DNA from: JAABTL01 sp964465355
GTDB taxonomy: Bacteria; Deinococcota; Deinococci; Deinococcales; Trueperaceae
DNA length: 19,755 nucleotides
Reading direction: 5' to 3'
NCBI GenBank assembly: GCA_964465355.1
Contig: CAYXJZ010000062.1
Location: forward strand, 1-19,755
Below the pieces are notes generated by a model. That model did not search any database. It worked only from the letters and a program-made list of their open reading frames with translations, and was not told the DNA's origin. The position numbers were made by a program, and so were the translations under genes. How positions within the stretch are numbered: position 1 is the stretch's first letter; every line of letters begins with the position of its first letter. Below, piece by piece: positions 1 through 6,091 of this stretch.

Positions 1-56
1 CTCACCGGCATGGGCCGCCTCGTCATGATGGCCGAGCGGCGTCGTGGTGCGAGCGC

Positions 57-494
57 TCAGTTGAGTTCTTGGGCGAGTCCGATGAGAAGCCCTTCAGGCC
101 CGCGGATGTAGCAGAGCCGGTAGGCGTCCTCGTAGCGGACGACCTCGCCTACGAGCTGCGCGCCGCGCCCGCGGAGCCTCTCGAGCGTGTCGTCGATGTC
201 GTCAACGGTGAACATGACGCGTAGGTAGCCGAGGGCGTTCACCGGGGCGTTCCGGTGATCCGCGACCACAGGCGGCCTGAGGAAGCGGGAGAGCTCGAGC
301 CGGCTGTGGCCGTCTGGCGTGCGCATCATGGCGATCTCGACGAGCTGGTCGCCCAGTCCAGTGACACGTCCGGCCCATTCGCCTTCGATCGTGGCCCGCC
401 CTTCGAGTTCGAGGCCGAGCTCGCCGAAGAAATCGATCGTGGCCGCAAGGTCATTGACGACGATCCCTACGTTGTCCATCCGTTTGAGCGCCAT
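57..494 (-). CDS. VOC (glyoxalase/bleomycin-resistance fold) family protein
   Basis: A 145-residue protein of the vicinal oxygen chelate superfamily. It opens with a typical VOC first strand (MDNVGIVVNDLAATIDFF, about residues 6-23) and has the second half-repeat around LGYLRVMFTVDDIDDTLERL (about 95-115), ending with the usual GPEGLLIGLAQ strand. VOC proteins are usually metal-dependent lyases or dioxygenases, or drug-binding proteins; the substrate cannot be read from sequence. The ATG at 494 is chosen because the fold starts right after it and because TAGATT (502-507, minus strand) lies 7 bases upstream with no Shine-Dalgarno, which suits a leaderless message. An in-frame ATG at 530 would add a basic extension not expected in the family. 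It is divergent from the methyltransferase gene at 617. Confidence 0.85.
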   Translation of the reverse strand: MALKRMDNVGIVVNDLAATIDFFGELGLELEGRATIEGEWAGRVTGLGDQLVEIAMMRTPDGHSRLELSRFLRPPVVADHRNAPVNALGYLRVMFTVDDIDDTLERLRGRGAQLVGEVVRYEDAYRLCYIRGPEGLLIGLAQELN

Positions 495-501
495 GGCGTC
501 C

Positions 502-507
502 AATCTA
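502..507 (-). promoter_or_regulatory. -10 hexamer TAGATT, leaderless promoter of the VOC gene
   Basis: TAGATT on the minus strand ends 7 bases before the ATG at 494. No convincing -35 is visible. It decides the start of the VOC gene. Confidence 0.5.
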
Positions 508-580
508 CGGACTCTCCTCTCTTCCACCATGAGAACGCGGCTGAGGCGAAGCCTCGATGCAGCCGAGGTGCGGGACCCGG

Positions 581-611
581 TTGATGGCGCGCGACACGGC
601 AGGTGTAGCGT
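581..611 (+). promoter_or_regulatory. Promoter of the O-methyltransferase gene (TTGATG-N19-TAGCGT)
   Basis: TTGATG (581-586) and TAGCGT (606-611) are 19 bases apart. The hexamer ends 5 bases before the ATG at 617, so the transcript would be leaderless. The wide spacing makes the -35 less certain than the -10. Confidence 0.5.
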
Positions 612-616
612 TGAGC

Positions 617-1732
617 ATGAAGATCGGCACGATCGCGGAGTCCCCGCTCGAGTGGTTGGCCCTCGCCACCGGCCGCATCCCCACGCCGCTGGTGGAGACC
701 CACCTGGCCTTCGCCTGGGCGCGCACGCTGATGGTCGCCACCCGCCTCGGCGTCTTCGAGGCACTGGCCCCTGCGCCGCTGGGCGCCGCGGCGGTGGCGT
801 CGTCGTGCGGCACCGCCCCCGAGCCGACGCGCCGTCTCCTCGACGCCCTCACCGGCATGGGCTATCTGCTCCCGTCCGGTACGGCCGCCTACGCTCTGTC
901 ACGTCCCTCGCGGCGCTGGCTCTCGCGCGCCTCCGCCGACGAGGTCGTCGACAAGGTCCTCTTCTCCTTCGACGAGTGGCGCTTCGTCGAGCACTACGAG
1001 CGCTTCGTGACCACGGGCGAGGCACTCGGCATGCACGACCGCCTCGGCGGCTTGGGTGCTGGGGACGATGCCCGCACCGCCGACCAGCCCGCCAGCCCCC
1101 TAGAAGCAGGCAGCGGCTGGGCGCGGTACCAGCGCGGCCTGCAGGCGCTGTCGAAGCTCTCGGTGGGCGAGGTGGCGCGGCGTACACGGGTCCCGCGCGG
1201 CGCGACGGCACTGCTCGACATCGGCGGCGGGCACGGCAGCTTCGCGGCCGCCCTCCTCCGTCGGCACCCGGCGTTGCGGGCGACCGTGCTCGACCTGCCG
1301 GAGGCCGTCACGGCATCGGCGCCGCTCCTGGCCGACCACGACCTCGGTGACCGACTGCGGCACCAGGCGGGGAACGTCTTCAACACAGACCTCGGTGCCG
1401 GCACATGGGACGTGATCTTCGCATCGCAGTTCACGCACCACTTGAGCGATGCCGCCAACCGCGAGCTCACCGTGCGGGTCGCGCGCGCGCTGCGCCCCCG
1501 TGGGGTCTACGTGATCCAGGACCTGGTGCGCCCCGCAACGCCGCGCGACGCAAGGCGCGCCAGACTCGGCGCCTTGCTCGACCTCTACTTCGCGGCGACG
1601 AGCGGCGCAGGGACCGTGCCCATCGGCACGCTCCGTGCCTGGCAACGAGAGGCCGGACTGCTGCCCCAGGCGCCGATCTGGATGCGCACGCTGCCGGGGA
1701 TGGTGCAGCAGGTGGGCCTCAAGCGGTCCTGA
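617..1732 (+). CDS. SAM-dependent O-methyltransferase (acetylserotonin/plant-type family 2)
   Basis: A 371-residue class I methyltransferase. The N-terminal part is the helical dimerisation and winged-helix region typical of small-molecule O-methyltransferases (LVETHLAFAWARTLMVATRLGVFEAL followed by the RRLLDALTGMGYL helix). The Rossmann domain begins with the SAM-binding motif LLDIGGGHGSF (near base 1213) and continues with an acidic strand (ATVLDLPEAV), a QFTHHLSD segment and ALRPRGVYVIQD. Relatives methylate phenolic or polyketide hydroxyls; no biosynthetic cluster surrounds this gene, so the acceptor is unknown. Start 617 is preferred over in-frame ATGs at 557 and 587 because TAGCGT sits 5 bases upstream and the family domain starts shortly after. 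It is divergent from a VOC gene. Confidence 0.85.
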   Translation: MKIGTIAESPLEWLALATGRIPTPLVETHLAFAWARTLMVATRLGVFEALAPAPLGAAAVASSCGTAPEPTRRLLDALTGMGYLLPSGTAAYALSRPSRRWLSRASADEVVDKVLFSFDEWRFVEHYERFVTTGEALGMHDRLGGLGAGDDARTADQPASPLEAGSGWARYQRGLQALSKLSVGEVARRTRVPRGATALLDIGGGHGSFAAALLRRHPALRATVLDLPEAVTASAPLLADHDLGDRLRHQAGNVFNTDLGAGTWDVIFASQFTHHLSDAANRELTVRVARALRPRGVYVIQDLVRPATPRDARRARLGALLDLYFAATSGAGTVPIGTLRAWQREAGLLPQAPIWMRTLPGMVQQVGLKRS

Positions 1733-1777
1733 GCGCATGGTGCGCTCGTACGCCCTGCGCCGTCCCACACGATGTCT

Positions 1778-2158
1778 CTACAGCGCAGATTCCACATCCG
1801 TGTGGCTGAAGTCGGCACCCTTGAACAGCAGTGGCAGGTTCTCGGCCTTCGAGGCTCCATACGCAAGGCAGTCGCCGAAGTTCAGTTTCGCTGGGGAGCC
1901 GGCGCCTCGACCGTAGTGGGTGTGGGCGAAGCGAGCCCACTTGAGATGTTCCTGATCGACGGCGATGACCTCCACCGATAGCACGGCGAGGAAGTCGTCG
2001 ACCAGTTGCGGTCCTGATGCGGCCGTCACGATGGCCAGTTCCAGCACGGAAGCTGCGGACATGCCCAGCCGCGGCGCGTTCGTCATCGCTCGCTTCATCA
2101 CTGGGGCGTCGATCTCACCCCTGAGCAGGGCGACTGCGGCGGACGTGTCGATGATCAC
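1778..2158 (-). CDS. vapC: VapC-type PIN-domain ribonuclease toxin
   Basis: A 126-residue single PIN domain. The acidic residues expected to bind Mg2+ are visible: D4 in MIIDTSA, E40 in ASVLELAIV, D96 in NFGDCLAYG and D116 in FKGADFSHTD. PIN toxins of this type cleave specific RNAs (often tRNA or rRNA) and are neutralised by the cognate VapB. The gene starts with GTG, and its GTG overlaps the TGA of the upstream antitoxin gene as GTGA (2155-2158), so the two should be translationally coupled. All four catalytic acids are present, so the toxin looks intact. The next gene downstream is the convergent O-methyltransferase, 45 bases away with no clear terminator. Confidence 0.93.
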   Translation of the reverse strand: MIIDTSAAVALLRGEIDAPVMKRAMTNAPRLGMSAASVLELAIVTAASGPQLVDDFLAVLSVEVIAVDQEHLKWARFAHTHYGRGAGSPAKLNFGDCLAYGASKAENLPLLFKGADFSHTDVESAL

Positions 2159-2397
2159 CGGGGAAGACCGTGCTCGTCATAGAGATCGTCATCGCTGAGC
2201 CAGAGGTGTGCCACGGATGCCACGCGCTCCTGCAATCGTTCCAGGGCACGCCAGTCGGGTTCGCGGCCCAGACGCTCGCGCTTGAGTTCGTTCTCGAGTG
2301 CCTCGCGTACCGCACGTGTGGCGCTCGAGCCCTTGAGCGCGGCGAGTTCCTTGGCAAGTTCGTGGACGCGTGGGTCCTTGATGTTCATGGTCGCCAT
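2155..2397 (-). CDS. vapB: VapB-type antitoxin (PSK-operon transcription factor family)
   Basis: An 80-residue protein. Its N-terminal strand and helix (MATMNIKDPRVHELAKELAALKG) and the SSATRAVREALENEL helix match the ribbon-helix-helix DNA-binding half of VapB antitoxins. The acidic and aromatic C-terminus (HLWLSDDDLYDEHGLPR) is the usual toxin-wrapping tail. It should bind VapC and repress its own operon. TAGAAT (2404-2409, minus strand) lies 6 bases before the ATG, giving a leaderless message, and that hexamer is inside the perfect inverted repeat at 2401-2427, which explains autoregulation. A second in-frame ATG three codons later (MNIKD) is possible but lacks that spacing. Confidence 0.92.
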   Translation of the reverse strand: MATMNIKDPRVHELAKELAALKGSSATRAVREALENELKRERLGREPDWRALERLQERVASVAHLWLSDDDLYDEHGLPR

Positions 2398-2400
2398 GCG

Positions 2401-2427
2401 ATGATTCTACCATAGGGGTAGAATCAT
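2401..2427. promoter_or_regulatory. vapBC operator: perfect 11-bp inverted repeat over the -10 element
   Basis: ATGATTCTACC (2401-2411), five spacer bases, then its exact complement GGTAGAATCAT (2417-2427). On the minus strand the vapB -10 hexamer TAGAAT lies inside one arm and ends 6 bases before the start codon, so an RHH dimer bound here would block RNA polymerase. No -35 consensus is visible. Confidence 0.8.
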
Positions 2428-2431
2428 GGAG

Positions 2432-2446
2432 GTTTGGTGGCCAAAC
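2432..2446. terminator. Short inverted repeat between vapB and tnaA, possible weak terminator
   Basis: GTTTGG-TGG-CCAAAC forms a 6-bp stem just downstream of the tryptophanase stop codon on the minus strand. It has no T-run, so termination is doubtful; it could also be part of the vapBC control region. Confidence 0.3.
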
Positions 2447-2448
2447 GC

Positions 2449-3825
2449 TCAGCCTGCCAGCGGCTCGAAGCGCGCGGTGAAGTGTCTGAGCGCCGGCGGC
2501 TCCTCGGTGATGCGGAAGCCACGTAGATCGGCGGCACGCTCCGCCACCTCGGCACAGACCTCGATCACGTAGTCGATGTGGCTCTGCGTATAGGTGCTCC
2601 GCGGGATCGCGAGGCGCACCAACTCCAGCGCCGCCGGCGTCTCGCTGCCGTCCGGGCGGCGGCCAAACATCACGGTGCCGATCTCGCAGGCACGGATGCC
2701 GCCAGCCAGGTAGAGCGCGACCGCCACCGCGTGCCCCGGGTACGCCAGGGGCGGCACGTGCGGCAGTAGCGCACGCGCGTCGATGTAGACCGCGTGACCG
2801 CCGGTGGGCCGCACCACCGGGACCCCTGCACGCTGCAGGCCATCACCCAGGTAGGCCGTCGAGCGCACCCGGTAGCGCAGGTAGTCGTGGTGCACCACCT
2901 CCGTGAGCCCCTGCGCGATGGCGTCGAGGTCGCGCCCCGCCAGGCCGCCGTAGGTGGGGAAGCCCTCGGTGAGGATGAGCAGGTTGCGGCAGCGGGCGGC
3001 CAACTCGTCCGAGTGCATCGCCAGCCAGCCGCCGATGTTGGCCAGCCCGTCCTTCTTGGCGCTCATGGTCATGCCGTCGGCCAGCGCGGCGATGTCGCGG
3101 ACGATGTCGGCCACGGCCCTATCGCCCTGCCCTGGCTCGCGCTCGCGGATGAACCAGGCGTTCTCGGCGAAGCGGCAGGCATCGAGGAACAGCGGCACGC
3201 CGAAGCGGTCGCAGATCGCCCGGACGCCGCGCAGGTTCTCCAGCGACACGGGCTGACCGCCGCCGGAGTTGTTGGTGATGGTCATGAAGACGACCGGGAC
3301 GTCGGCAGCGTTCGCTTCGAGGAAGGCCTCCAGACGACCCAAGTCCATGTTGCCCTTGAAGGGGTGCTCCAGGCCGGGATCGAGCCCCTCCGGGATCACC
3401 AGGTCGACCGCCTCTGCCCCGGTGGCCTCCACGTTGGCGCGGGTGGTGTCGAAGTGGGTGTTGTTGGGCACCTTCTTGCCTGGGCCGCCGATGGCCGTCA
3501 TCAGGATCTTCTCGGCCGCACGCCCTTGGTGCGTTGGGATGACGTGCGCGAAGGGAAACAGCGTCTTGACCGCCGCCTCGAAGCGGTACCAGGACGGCGA
3601 GCCTGCATAGGCCTCGTCGCCCCGCTGGATGCCCGCCCACTGCTCGCTCGACATGGCGCCGGTGCCCGAGTCGGTGAGCAGGTCGATGAGCACGTCATCG
3701 CCGCGCAGGGCGAAGAGGTTGTAGCCGGCGGCCTCCAGCGCTGCGCGGCGCTGGGTCTCGGTGGTCATGCGCAAGGGCTCGACCGAGTGGATGCGGAAGG
3801 GTTCGATGATCGTGCGGTGGGTCAT
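2449..3825 (-). CDS. tnaA: Tryptophanase (PLP-dependent beta-eliminating lyase)
   Basis: A 458-residue fold-type I PLP enzyme of full family length. It should split L-tryptophan into indole, pyruvate and ammonia in the cytoplasm. Landmarks are LLTDSGTGAMS (49-59), RGDEAYAGS (68-76), PTHQGR (97-102), NNSGGGQPVS (185-194) and FLDACRFAENAWFI (213-226). The PLP lysine is K258 in MSAKKDG, followed by EGFPTYGGLAGRD (287-299) and IPRSTYTQSHID (407-418). Tyrosine phenol-lyases carry Thr and Arg at two specificity positions; here they are D126 (HFDTTR) and I382 (CEIG), as in tryptophanases, so tryptophanase is preferred. The start matches the family N-terminus (EPFRIHSVEPLRM), with GATACT 6 bases upstream. 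No leader peptide or tryptophan permease is adjacent, unlike the enterobacterial tna operon. Confidence 0.9.
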   Translation of the reverse strand: MTHRTIIEPFRIHSVEPLRMTTETQRRAALEAAGYNLFALRGDDVLIDLLTDSGTGAMSSEQWAGIQRGDEAYAGSPSWYRFEAAVKTLFPFAHVIPTHQGRAAEKILMTAIGGPGKKVPNNTHFDTTRANVEATGAEAVDLVIPEGLDPGLEHPFKGNMDLGRLEAFLEANAADVPVVFMTITNNSGGGQPVSLENLRGVRAICDRFGVPLFLDACRFAENAWFIREREPGQGDRAVADIVRDIAALADGMTMSAKKDGLANIGGWLAMHSDELAARCRNLLILTEGFPTYGGLAGRDLDAIAQGLTEVVHHDYLRYRVRSTAYLGDGLQRAGVPVVRPTGGHAVYIDARALLPHVPPLAYPGHAVAVALYLAGGIRACEIGTVMFGRRPDGSETPAALELVRLAIPRSTYTQSHIDYVIEVCAEVAERAADLRGFRITEEPPALRHFTARFEPLAG

Positions 3826-3831
3826 GCCATG

Positions 3832-3861
3832 AGTATCGCGCGGCAGGTGTTCGGGTGTCAG
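3832..3861 (-). promoter_or_regulatory. tnaA promoter (CTGACA-N18-GATACT), leaderless
   Basis: On the minus strand CTGACA (3861-3856) and GATACT (3837-3832) are 18 bases apart, and GATACT ends 6 bases before the ATG at 3825. There is no room for a TnaC-like leader peptide. Confidence 0.55.
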
Positions 3862-3874
3862 GGCATAAATCGGA

Positions 3875-3880
3875 TATGAT
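3875..3880 (+). promoter_or_regulatory. Candidate -10 (TATGAT) for the cupin gene
   Basis: TATGAT is the only near-consensus -10 in the divergent tnaA/cupin region on the plus strand; a -35 at the right distance is not evident. It would give a leader of about 65 bases, consistent with the cupin gene having a real ribosome-binding site. Confidence 0.35.
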
Positions 3881-3949
3881 TGTCCAGGTTATCGAGCCGG
3901 GTCGCTGGTCGTCGCCTGCGGCAGCATCGCCCGGCCGAAGGAGACTTCC

Positions 3950-4306
3950 ATGCCGAGCGACACCGCCACACCTCCACCCGCCTTCTTGTTCCACACAGAC
4001 CTGACGCAACTCGTCGGCACCATCCCGGAGGCCAGCATCGTCAGCCGTCAGCTCATCAACGATGATCACGTGAAGGCGACGCTCTTCGGCTTCGCGGCCG
4101 GCCAGGAGCTCTCGGAGCACACGGCCAGCAGGCCTGTCATCCTGCAGGTCGTGTCGGGCGAGGGCACCTTCAGCTTCGGTGACGAGGTCGTGGAGGTGGG
4201 TCCAGGCAGCTTCGCGCACATGGCGCCGCATCTGCCGCATGCGGTGAAGGCGCGAACGCCGTTGGTGATGTTGCTGTTGATGCTGAAGTCGGTAACGGTT
4301 GGGTGA
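3950..4306 (+). CDS. Small single-domain cupin protein
   Basis: A 118-residue single cupin barrel. The first cupin motif is weakly represented by AAGQELSEHTASRPVILQVVSGEGTFSFGDE and the second by VGPGSFAHMAPHLPHAV, which supply histidines for a metal site. Such proteins are sensors, isomerases or dioxygenases; nothing here fixes the substrate. The start has a clear Shine-Dalgarno (AAGGAG, about 9 bases before the ATG), so unlike most neighbours this message has a leader. It is divergent from tryptophanase, which could place it in indole or pyruvate metabolism, but that is only positional inference. The tRNA-Ser gene follows 54 bases downstream. Confidence 0.8.
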   Translation: MPSDTATPPPAFLFHTDLTQLVGTIPEASIVSRQLINDDHVKATLFGFAAGQELSEHTASRPVILQVVSGEGTFSFGDEVVEVGPGSFAHMAPHLPHAVKARTPLVMLLLMLKSVTVG

Positions 4307-4360
4307 TCCCTATGCCAGTCGGCACAGTTCCGTGGTAGGCTCCTTGGCGCCACTGAGCCT

Positions 4361-4452
4361 GGAGAGGTGTCCGAGTGGTTGAAGGAGCTCGCCTGGAAAG
4401 CGGGTAAACGGGTCAAACCGTTTCGCGGGTTCGAATCCCGCCCTCTCCGCCA
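4361..4452 (+). tRNA. tRNA-Ser (anticodon GGA)
   Basis: A class II tRNA with a long variable arm. The acceptor stem GGAGAGG (4361-4367) pairs with CCTCTCC (4442-4448), followed by discriminator G and an encoded CCA (4450-4452). The anticodon stem CTCGC/GCGGG closes a 7-base loop CTGGAAA, placing GGA at the anticodon and so reading UCC and UCU. The T arm GCGGGTTCGAATCCCGC is canonical. TAGGCT at 4336-4341 is a plausible -10 for it; no clear -35 is present. A strong terminator follows 20 bases downstream, so it is probably a single-gene transcript. Confidence 0.96.
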
Positions 4453-4472
4453 CGTGATGTCTCAGGACATCG

Positions 4473-4516
4473 GAAACACCCCGGACCTACTTTTGTCCGG
4501 GGTGTTTCGTTTTCTT
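4473..4516 (+). terminator. Rho-independent terminator of tRNA-Ser
   Basis: A perfect 14-bp stem: GAAACACCCCGGAC (4473-4486) pairs with GTCCGGGGTGTTTC (4495-4508) around an 8-base loop, followed by GTTTTCTT. The stem arms resemble the hairpin at 6036-6070. Confidence 0.9.
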
Positions 4517-4587
4517 GAATAGCGTGTCGCAGCACCGACCAGAGGCGCGATGGCCGGTCTGCGGAACGCCGTGGCCAAGACACCCTC

Positions 4588-4624
4588 TTGACATTCGCAC
4601 GCCATTATGGAACTAATGAGTTCC
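4588..4624 (+). promoter_or_regulatory. Promoter and palindromic operator of the ArsR-SRPBCC operon
   Basis: TTGACA at 4588-4593 is a perfect -35. A perfect inverted repeat GGAACT-AATG-AGTTCC covers 4609-4624, and the best -10 (ACTAAT, 4613-4618, 19-base spacing) lies inside it. ArsR-family dimers bind such palindromes over promoters, so autorepression is likely. Confidence 0.6.
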
Positions 4625-4641
4625 GGAACCTGGTGGTACTG

Positions 4642-4971
4642 ATGAACACGACCCAACTCGATCTCACCTTCGCCGCCCTCTCTGACGCCACCCGGCGCGC
4701 CATCCTGGCGCGCCTCCTGGAAGGCGAGACCTCCGTCGCGGAACTGGCCGCACCCTTCGCCATCACCCCAAGGGCCGTCAGCAAGCACGTGGGCGTCCTC
4801 GAGGCCGCCGGCCTTGTCGTGCGCAGCAAGGACGCCCAGCGGCGACCCAGCCGCATCCGCCTCCAGCCTCTGATCGAAGCCGATCGCTGGCTGGATCCCT
4901 ACCGAGCGCTGTGGAACGAGCGCTTCGACCGGCTCGACCGCCGGCTGAAGGACAAGAGAGAAGACACATGA
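4642..4971 (+). CDS. ArsR-family HTH transcriptional regulator
   Basis: A 109-residue winged-helix protein of the ArsR class that usually accompanies SRPBCC genes. LDLTFAALSDATRRAILARLLEGETSVAELAAPFAITPRAVSKHVGVLEAAGLVV is the classic ArsR helix-turn-helix, and RRPSRIRLQPLIEADRWLDPYRALWNERFDRL is the dimerising tail. No metal-binding cysteines are present, so it is not a metal sensor of the ArsR/SmtB type. The start at 4642 (MNTTQLDL) is chosen because the TTG at 4588 that would extend the frame is itself the -35 TTGACA. The stop overlaps the SRPBCC start as ATGA (4968-4971), so the two are co-translated. It probably represses its own operon through the palindrome at 4609-4624. Confidence 0.9.
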   Translation: MNTTQLDLTFAALSDATRRAILARLLEGETSVAELAAPFAITPRAVSKHVGVLEAAGLVVRSKDAQRRPSRIRLQPLIEADRWLDPYRALWNERFDRLDRRLKDKREDT

Positions 4972-5432
4972 CCACTGAGGCAGATCGACCGGTGCTCCGC
5001 ATCGACCGCAGCTTCGACGCCCCTCCCGAAGCCGTCTTCCACGAGTGGCTCGACCCCGAGGCGCTGAGGGACTGGTTCGTGCCCGAGACCTGCGAGGGTG
5101 TGGCCGCCGAGGTCGACGCCCGCGTGGGCGGCTTCTGGCGCGTGCTGTACCGAGCCATCGGATCGGGCGAGGAGATCTGCGAGCAGGGGCGCTTCGTCGA
5201 GATCGTGCCTGGGCAGAGGCTAGTCATGACCCTCCAACAGTCGATGGCGGCGCAGTCACCGGAGCTGACCATCGTGGTGACCTTCGAGCACCTGGCGCCA
5301 GGCGGCACGCTGATGCGCTTCCAGCAGACCGGCTTCGCCAGCCCTGCCCAAAGAGACGGCATGGCCGAGGGCTGGGCCGGCTGCATGCGCAAGCTGGCCA
5401 AGCGGCTGGGTGAACCGGAGGCCGCCTCCTGA
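4968..5432 (+). CDS. SRPBCC (AHSA1-like) ligand-binding protein
   Basis: A 154-residue START/Bet v 1-like protein of the AHSA1 (activator of Hsp90 ATPase homologue) group. It starts with LRIDRSFDAPPEAVFHEWLDPEALRDWFVPE, has the typical RVGGFWRV strand and ends with the GMAEGWAGCMRKLAKRL helix that closes the hydrophobic cavity. These proteins bind small hydrophobic ligands; many are partners of an ArsR gene, as here. Translation is coupled to the upstream regulator (ATGA overlap), and a purine-rich AAGAGAGAAG precedes the start. The ligand is unknown. A GyrI-like protein gene follows after 94 bases. Confidence 0.9.
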   Translation: MTTEADRPVLRIDRSFDAPPEAVFHEWLDPEALRDWFVPETCEGVAAEVDARVGGFWRVLYRAIGSGEEICEQGRFVEIVPGQRLVMTLQQSMAAQSPELTIVVTFEHLAPGGTLMRFQQTGFASPAQRDGMAEGWAGCMRKLAKRLGEPEAAS

Positions 5433-5526
5433 ATCGACGCTTCGAAGATCCGTAGGCTTCCCCCAGAACACCAACCGACAGCCGTCTCATTGAGCGCTGA
5501 GCCATCACGTAGAACCGAGGAGGTAC

Positions 5527-6024
5527 ATGAACATGCTGACCCTGCCGAAAGTCACCGACCGGAACGCAACACCCTACGTAGCCGTCAAGGCCGTGGTGGA
5601 CCTGCCGTTCGACGATCAGATCCCCGACATCATGGAGAGGTTGTTCGGTTATCTGAAGAAGAACGACCTGGAGGCCACCGGTCCCGTCTTCTTCAAGCAC
5701 AACATCATCGCCATGCCGACGATTCACATGGAGTTCGGCGTTCCGGTCGATCGCGCGCCGGACACCGAGGATGGCATCGTGAGCGGCGTGTTGCCGGCTG
5801 GAAGGTATGCCGAGATCATCTACTTCGGACCCTATGACGATCTGATCACGGTCAACGGCGTGTTGATCGGCTGGGCCAGGCATGCGGGATTGGTCTTCGA
5901 CGTGCGGGAGGTCGCTGACGGCGAATGGTTCGCCAGCCGTCTCGAGGTCTATCACAACAGCCCGGAAGAGGAACCGGACCCGCAGAAGTGGCAGACCACG
6001 GTCACGATCAAGTTGAAGGACTGA
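5527..6024 (+). CDS. GyrI-like small-molecule-binding domain protein
   Basis: A 165-residue free-standing GyrI-like (AraC effector-binding) domain: PYVAVKAVVDLPFDDQI at the start, DGIVSGVLPAGRYAEIIYFGPYDDLITVNGVLIGWA in the middle (the conserved aromatic and glycine-rich pocket region) and SRLEVYHNSPEEEPDPQKWQTTVTIKL at the end. There is no HTH, so it is not itself a regulator; stand-alone members bind or hydrolyse amphipathic cyclic compounds or inhibit gyrase. GAGGAGG at 5517-5523 is 3 bases before the ATG at 5527 but 9 before a second ATG at 5533, which may be the real start. Base composition is lower than its neighbours: three 60-base lines counted here (5641, 5701, 5821) have 53-62% GC, against 70% for the line at 5041. 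Confidence 0.85.
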   Translation: MNMLTLPKVTDRNATPYVAVKAVVDLPFDDQIPDIMERLFGYLKKNDLEATGPVFFKHNIIAMPTIHMEFGVPVDRAPDTEDGIVSGVLPAGRYAEIIYFGPYDDLITVNGVLIGWARHAGLVFDVREVADGEWFASRLEVYHNSPEEEPDPQKWQTTVTIKLKD

Positions 6025-6035
6025 TCCCCACCTCG

Positions 6036-6070
6036 GAAACGTCCCGGACCGTGAGGGTCCGGGATGTTTC
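6036..6070 (+). terminator. Long hairpin after the GyrI-like gene
   Basis: GAAACGTCCCGGACC (6036-6050) pairs with GGTCCGGGATGTTTC (6056-6070) over 15 bp with one G-T pair, around a 5-base loop. No T-run follows, so termination may be inefficient. Its arms share GAAAC..CCCGGAC with the tRNA-Ser terminator, suggesting a recurrent hairpin family in this genome. Confidence 0.65.
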
Positions 6071-6078
6071 AGTGATGC

Positions 6079-6084
6079 TAGGGT
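6079..6084 (+). promoter_or_regulatory. -10 hexamer TAGGGT, leaderless promoter of the DUF1905 gene
   Basis: TAGGGT ends 7 bases before the ATG at 6092 and lies just after the preceding hairpin. No -35 is recognisable. Confidence 0.45.
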
Positions 6085-6091
6085 ACCGACC

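Noticed and set aside
1..56. Possible end of a gene at the left edge; 15 bases identical to part of the methyltransferase gene (ctcaccggcatgggc at 847)
   Set aside because: Too short to assign a strand or frame; the shared 15-mer encodes a common LTGMG-type helix and may be chance.
2449..3825. Tyrosine phenol-lyase as the identity of the PLP lyase
   Set aside because: Positions that are Thr and Arg in tyrosine phenol-lyase are Asp126 and Ile382 here, the tryptophanase pattern.
2794..3879. 361-codon plus-strand open frame opposite tryptophanase
   Set aside because: It mirrors the minus-strand tnaA gene, whose product is clearly conserved; the translated frame has no recognisable domain and is a GC-driven shadow.
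4361..4516. tRNA gene as a prophage or island integration site
   Set aside because: No integrase and no repeat of the tRNA 3' end were seen downstream within the window.
4588..4641. Upstream TTG start for the first ArsR gene
   Set aside because: The TTG is the first triplet of a perfect -35 TTGACA, and the intervening residues cover the operator; the ATG at 4642 fits the family.
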